NCBI GenBank assembly: GCA_001399805.1
Contig: LIHJ01000077.1
Span: 1-8,053 of the forward strand
Direction of reading: 5' to 3'
DNA length: 8,053 bases
Origin: Candidatus Bathyarchaeota archaeon BA1
GTDB taxonomy: Archaea; Thermoproteota; Bathyarchaeia; Bathyarchaeales; Bathyarchaeaceae
Program-made: the position numbers and the translations under genes
Part shown: positions 6,071 through 8,053 of the stretch, one piece after another
Layout: every line of letters starts with the position of its first letter
How positions within the stretch are numbered: the first letter of the stretch is position 1
Notes under the pieces: model-generated
Told to the model about the DNA's origin: nothing
The model's database searches: none
The model's input: only the letters and a program-made list of their open reading frames with translations

Positions 6071-6080
6071 TTAATTATAG
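6071..6080 (-). promoter_or_regulatory. TATA-like box upstream of srp19
   Basis: The minus strand reads CTATAATTAA, 38-47 bases upstream of ATG 6033, in the gap after rps8e. It would place transcription initiation near 6045-6055, downstream of the alternative TTG at 6069, which supports the ATG start. Confidence 0.45.
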
Positions 6081-6102
6081 TGATGTGGGGGGATAACGGG
6101 TG

Positions 6103-6495
6103 TCAAGCCCCTTTGGGAATAAGAATAGCGTTGACGAGTCCGTTTTGCCCAGGACGGGATGTGACGCGTGCCGTCCCTAACGGCGTCTCGATGATGGCTC
6201 CCTTCGTGATCACGCCTCGCCGATCGTAATCTACATTGGCGGGGGTCCTCACCACACGAAAAATCTCCGCCTTCTCGGTTTTTCCCGTGGAGGGATCAGA
6301 AACATTTGCAAATGTTACGCTTAGTATTCGGTGTTTCATGTTGCCCCCACGCCTCCGGCTGGCCTTCCTTTTTAACTCACCCAATGTAGCTTCCGTAGGG
6401 AAGGAGCCCCTCTCAAACCTCCTCTTCATACGATACGCTCGCTTCCTACCACCCGAAGCCTTTCTCTTGTGTAAGTCTCCATGCCAAACCGACAA
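6103..6495 (-). CDS. rps8e: 30S ribosomal protein S8e
   Basis: This is an archaeal/eukaryotic-type small-subunit ribosomal protein. It shows WHGDLHKRKASGGRKRAYRM at the N-terminus, the RRRGGNMKHRIL segment, and the family hallmark ITKGAIIETPLGTARVTSRP followed by GQNGLVNAILI. Arg/Lys content is high in the first 70 residues. I place the start at TTG 6495, giving 130 residues, the usual family size. GGGGAT lies about seven bases before it and the conserved region begins at once (SVWHGD). An in-frame ATG at 6543 gives 16 extra unconserved residues and lies inside the TATA-like box, so it is unlikely to be transcribed. It lies 69 bases upstream of srp19. Confidence 0.93.
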   Translation of the reverse strand: MSVWHGDLHKRKASGGRKRAYRMKRRFERGSFPTEATLGELKRKASRRRGGNMKHRILSVTFANVSDPSTGKTEKAEIFRVVRTPANVDYDRRGVITKGAIIETPLGTARVTSRPGQNGLVNAILIPKGA

Positions 6496-6540
6496 GCCCA
6501 CAATCCCCTGATGGATCTCGATGAGACTATCAAAACTCAA

Positions 6541-6549
6541 CATATAAGC
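6541..6549 (-). promoter_or_regulatory. TATA-like box of rps8e
   Basis: The minus strand reads GCTTATATG, 46 bases upstream of TTG 6495, matching the box-to-start distance seen at gar1. This box overlaps the upstream ATG at 6543 and so argues against that ATG as the start codon. Confidence 0.45.
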
Positions 6550-6668
6550 TTATCTGCATTGGCAAAATTCGTGCATCCCTTGTACGGGGAAGCTTAATAA
6601 AAGTTTCCTTCGGTACTCTGAGGGCCCAGTCATGGTCGACGGGCTGAGTAAGAGGCTTAAGCATGTAA
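6550..6668. other. intergenic spacer upstream of rps8e, nothing recognised
   Basis: This stretch lies between the rps8e promoter and the AbrB control region. It contains only short frames, such as a 15-codon plus-strand ORF at about 6632-6679 (MVDGLSKRLKHVRIF). I looked for tRNA, C/D-box and H/ACA features and saw none convincing. Confidence 0.3.
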
Positions 6669-6695
6669 GAATATTCTAATAAATAATAAATATTC

Positions 6696-6712
6696 TACAA
6701 ATTCGATTTGTA
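6696..6712. promoter_or_regulatory. perfect inverted repeat, candidate operator of the AbrB-type regulator
   Basis: TACAAAT-TCG-ATTTGTA is a perfect 7-3-7 inverted repeat. It ends seven bases before the TATA-like box at 6720-6727, covering or flanking the BRE position. A dimeric regulator bound here would hinder TFB/TBP loading or, less often, activate. Upstream, the nonamer AATATTCTA occurs twice as a direct repeat at 6670-6678 and 6689-6697, spaced 19 bases, about two helical turns. Confidence 0.5.
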
Positions 6713-6719
6713 AGAAAAG

Positions 6720-6727
6720 TTTTAAAT
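6720..6727 (+). promoter_or_regulatory. TATA-like box of the AbrB-type gene
   Basis: TTTTAAAT lies 33 bases before ATG 6760, predicting a leader of about ten bases. A GTG at 6730 in the same frame would lie upstream of the expected transcription start, so it is not used. Confidence 0.5.
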
Positions 6728-6759
6728 CTGTGGAAAAAGAGCCTCTCTCATGGGGTGAT

Positions 6760-7017
6760 ATGGTGAGTGAGGTATGTTGCGAAGAGAGGAGTCTCGGAGG
6801 GTGCAAGCTTGAGGCCTTGGTTACATTGGATGAGAAGGGGCAGATCGTTATCCCAAAGGATCTGAGGGAGAAGGCAAAGATCAACGCAGGAGATAAGTTG
6901 GCGGTAATCTATTGTGAGAGAGAAGGAAGGGTATGTTGTATCTCTTTGATCAGAGCAGAAGACCTCGCTGAGAGCATAACAAAAGTATTTGGGCCAATCC
7001 TAAGGGAGTTTCTTTAA
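6760..7017 (+). CDS. cysteine-rich AbrB/MazE/SpoVT-type DNA-binding protein (HgcAB-associated-like)
   Basis: This is an 85-residue regulator with a swapped-hairpin AbrB DNA-binding domain: LVTLDEKGQIVIPKDLREKAKINAGDKLAV at about 20-49, seen as DEKGQIVIPKDLRE and AGDKLAV. Around it are six cysteines: Cys6-Cys7, Cys15, Cys52 and Cys59-Cys60, in CCEERSLGGC and CEREGRVCC. The arrangement, with CCISLI and a C-terminal GPILREF tail, resembles small AbrB proteins annotated as HgcAB-associated. No hgcA or hgcB is in this window. The cysteines could bind a metal or sense redox. ATG 6760 directly follows GGGGTGAT, an unusually close ribosome binding site. GTG 6763 would have slightly more normal spacing. 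Upstream GTG 6730 is unlikely given the TATA position. It is divergent from rps8e and probably autoregulated through the inverted repeat at 6696-6712. Confidence 0.8.
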   Translation: MVSEVCCEERSLGGCKLEALVTLDEKGQIVIPKDLREKAKINAGDKLAVIYCEREGRVCCISLIRAEDLAESITKVFGPILREFL

Positions 7018-7047
7018 TAGGGCTTCAACTTCAAAACCTTCAAACCA

Positions 7048-7059
7048 CCCTTTTTTACT
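7048..7059 (+). terminator. T-rich terminator after the AbrB-type gene
   Basis: CCCTTTTTTACTT lies about 30 bases after the AbrB stop, in the short 45-base gap facing the convergent scpB gene. Archaeal termination commonly occurs at such T-runs without a hairpin, and no stable stem precedes it. Confidence 0.45.
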
Positions 7060-7062
7060 TGA

Positions 7063-7665
7063 TCAGGTCGCTCTTTCAAGTTCGTGCCCCTTTGTTTGTG
7101 TAGGTTCGGTGAGATCCTCGAATATGCTTTTAAGTTGGTGTTTCATGGTTCGCAGGTCGTGGCTTAAGCCAAAGTAATCGGCGAAGTAATCTGTGGTTCG
7201 TATCACCTTTGTTCGTCCTGCCCTCTCTCGAAGGATCAACCCCAGTTCCTCCAGTTGCCTCAAATGGCTGTAGGCATGATGCCCCCGCACATCAATGACC
7301 TGGATTTGGGGCACAGGCTGTCGGTACGCGATATAGGATAATGTTTTCAGCGGACCGACGGAAAGGAGCGGCCTAATCGCCAGCCTTCGAACCTCGGGTG
7401 TGTACTCTGCCCTCAGTTGCAAAACAAATCGCTCATCCTCCAACTCAAGGATTTCGAGGGCGGTGTTACGGCTTTTATACTCCATCATGAGGGTTCTTGC
7501 GAGCATCCGAACCCCCTTCTTAGAGCGGGTTTTAAGGATGGATCCCAATGTCCTCAAATCCAAGGGGCGGCCAGCCACATAAAGCGCTGCCTCTATTAAG
7601 GCAAGATCTCGTTTCCGTTTTTCCTCGTTGATTAGTTCGGATAATCTTTGCCCTTCATTCTCCAA
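7063..7665 (-). CDS. scpB: segregation and condensation protein B (ScpB)
   Basis: This is a 200-residue member of the kite-subunit family that forms the condensin complex with ScpA and SMC. It consists of tandem winged-helix domains: ALIEAALYVAGRPLDLRTLG with KGVRMLARTLMMEY (first), and RRLAIRPLLSVGPLKTLSYI with the family-typical IAYRQPVPQIQVIDVRG followed by YSHLRQLEELGLI (second). The C-terminal roughly 30 residues are polar and poorly conserved. The start is TTG 7665 (LENEGQRLSE), with GGGGA about nine bases upstream. No in-frame ATG is available before the first domain. It overlaps the scpA stop by 11 bases, so the two are translationally coupled. Confidence 0.9.
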   Translation of the reverse strand: MENEGQRLSELINEEKRKRDLALIEAALYVAGRPLDLRTLGSILKTRSKKGVRMLARTLMMEYKSRNTALEILELEDERFVLQLRAEYTPEVRRLAIRPLLSVGPLKTLSYIAYRQPVPQIQVIDVRGHHAYSHLRQLEELGLILRERAGRTKVIRTTDYFADYFGLSHDLRTMKHQLKSIFEDLTEPTQTKGHELERAT

Positions 7666-8053
7666 TTGTCGGAGTCCCCATGAGAGTTATGAAGATTTCA
7701 CCGAAGTCTTCCTCTTGCCACAGGCTGATCTCACCCCTTTGTGCGAGGAATAGGAGGGTGATGAAGGTTTTGATGGCCTCCAATTTCTCTAATCCAGCGA
7801 CGACCTTAGTGAAGACGACCAGCTTTCCCTCATAGGCAAGTTGAGTCAAGAGGCGATACAATTTCTTCATCTGCTTCTCGATTTCCATCAGGTATAGATC
7901 GATGGGGGGAAGCATCTCAGGGGGTGGTAAAATGGGTTCTAAACGCGGTTTTAGGGTGAAGAGTCGCTCACCTCTCAGCACCTCATCTAATACTTCTAAT
8001 AGGTGCTGGAGGGTGGTGGATGTCAGCTCATGGCGTAGGGGGAGAAATAGGGG
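7655..8053 (-). CDS. scpA: segregation and condensation protein A (ScpA), C-terminal part
   Basis: This is the kleisin subunit that bridges the SMC heads and binds ScpB. The minus frame is open to the right edge, so only the last 132 residues are present and the N-terminal SMC-neck-binding region lies outside. Visible are a helical region (TTLQHLLEVLDEVLRGER), a Pro-rich linker (EPILPPPEMLPPIDLY), and the C-terminal winged helix (KVVAGLEKLEAIKTFITLLF followed by LAQRGEISLWQEEDFGEI), which caps an SMC head. A GTG at 7981 is internal, not a start, because conserved sequence continues upstream of it. It overlaps scpB by 11 bases at its 3' end. Confidence 0.88.
   Translation of the reverse strand, partial: PLFLPLRHELTSTTLQHLLEVLDEVLRGERLFTLKPRLEPILPPPEMLPPIDLYLMEIEKQMKKLYRLLTQLAYEGKLVVFTKVVAGLEKLEAIKTFITLLFLAQRGEISLWQEEDFGEIFITLMGTPTIGE

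Noticed and set aside
6103..6543. ATG at 6543 as the start of S8e
   Set aside because: It gives 16 non-conserved residues and lies inside the TATA-like box, whereas TTG 6495 has a ribosome binding site and the family's normal N-terminus.
6657..6884. 75-codon minus-strand ORF across the AbrB promoter
   Set aside because: It is antisense to the AbrB coding region and its operator, with no recognisable features.

Overview
The window reads as a chromosomal segment of an archaeon. The evidence is a full-length transcription factor B, the H/ACA RNP protein Gar1, SRP19, ribosomal protein S8e, an archaeal ScpA/ScpB pair, TATA-type promoters about 40-50 bases upstream of the chosen starts, and several TTG starts preceded by GGGGA-type ribosome binding sites. 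A Bathyarchaeia/TACK-like lineage with mid-range GC is my best guess, but it is inferred from gene content only.

The window has two halves. The left half (1 to about 4450) is an accessory, decaying region. It holds a gene-poor stretch with short ORF fragments (1-342) and an intact metal-dependent amidohydrolase on the minus strand (343-1260/1266). Next comes a GC-rich, hairpin-rich relic that looks like the end of an IS200/IS605 (TnpB) element (1327-1612). Immediately after it is a 5'-truncated, frameshifted seryl-tRNA synthetase of the rare methanogen type (1647-2776). A HEPN/MNT toxin-antitoxin-like pair follows (2760-3637, minus strand). Last are two overlapping gene remnants on opposite strands: a pyruvate-kinase-C-terminal-like protein (minus) and an MFS transporter (plus).

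The right half (about 4455-8053) is conserved and intact. On the minus strand lies an information-processing cluster in the order rps8e, srp19, gar1, tfb. Each of the first three has its own TATA-like box, and gar1 and tfb overlap by four bases (ATGA). Divergent from rps8e is a small, cysteine-rich AbrB-type regulator (6760-7017, plus), whose promoter carries a perfect 7-3-7 inverted repeat just upstream of the TATA box. Convergent with it is the condensin-type scpA-scpB pair on the minus strand. scpA continues past the right edge of the window.

The main points for follow-up are the tnpB-less structured relic abutting the truncated synthetase, the synthetase itself (three homopolymer-associated frameshifts plus apparent loss of a zinc-ligand loop), the AbrB operator, and the fact that frame damage is confined to the left half while the core genes are clean.
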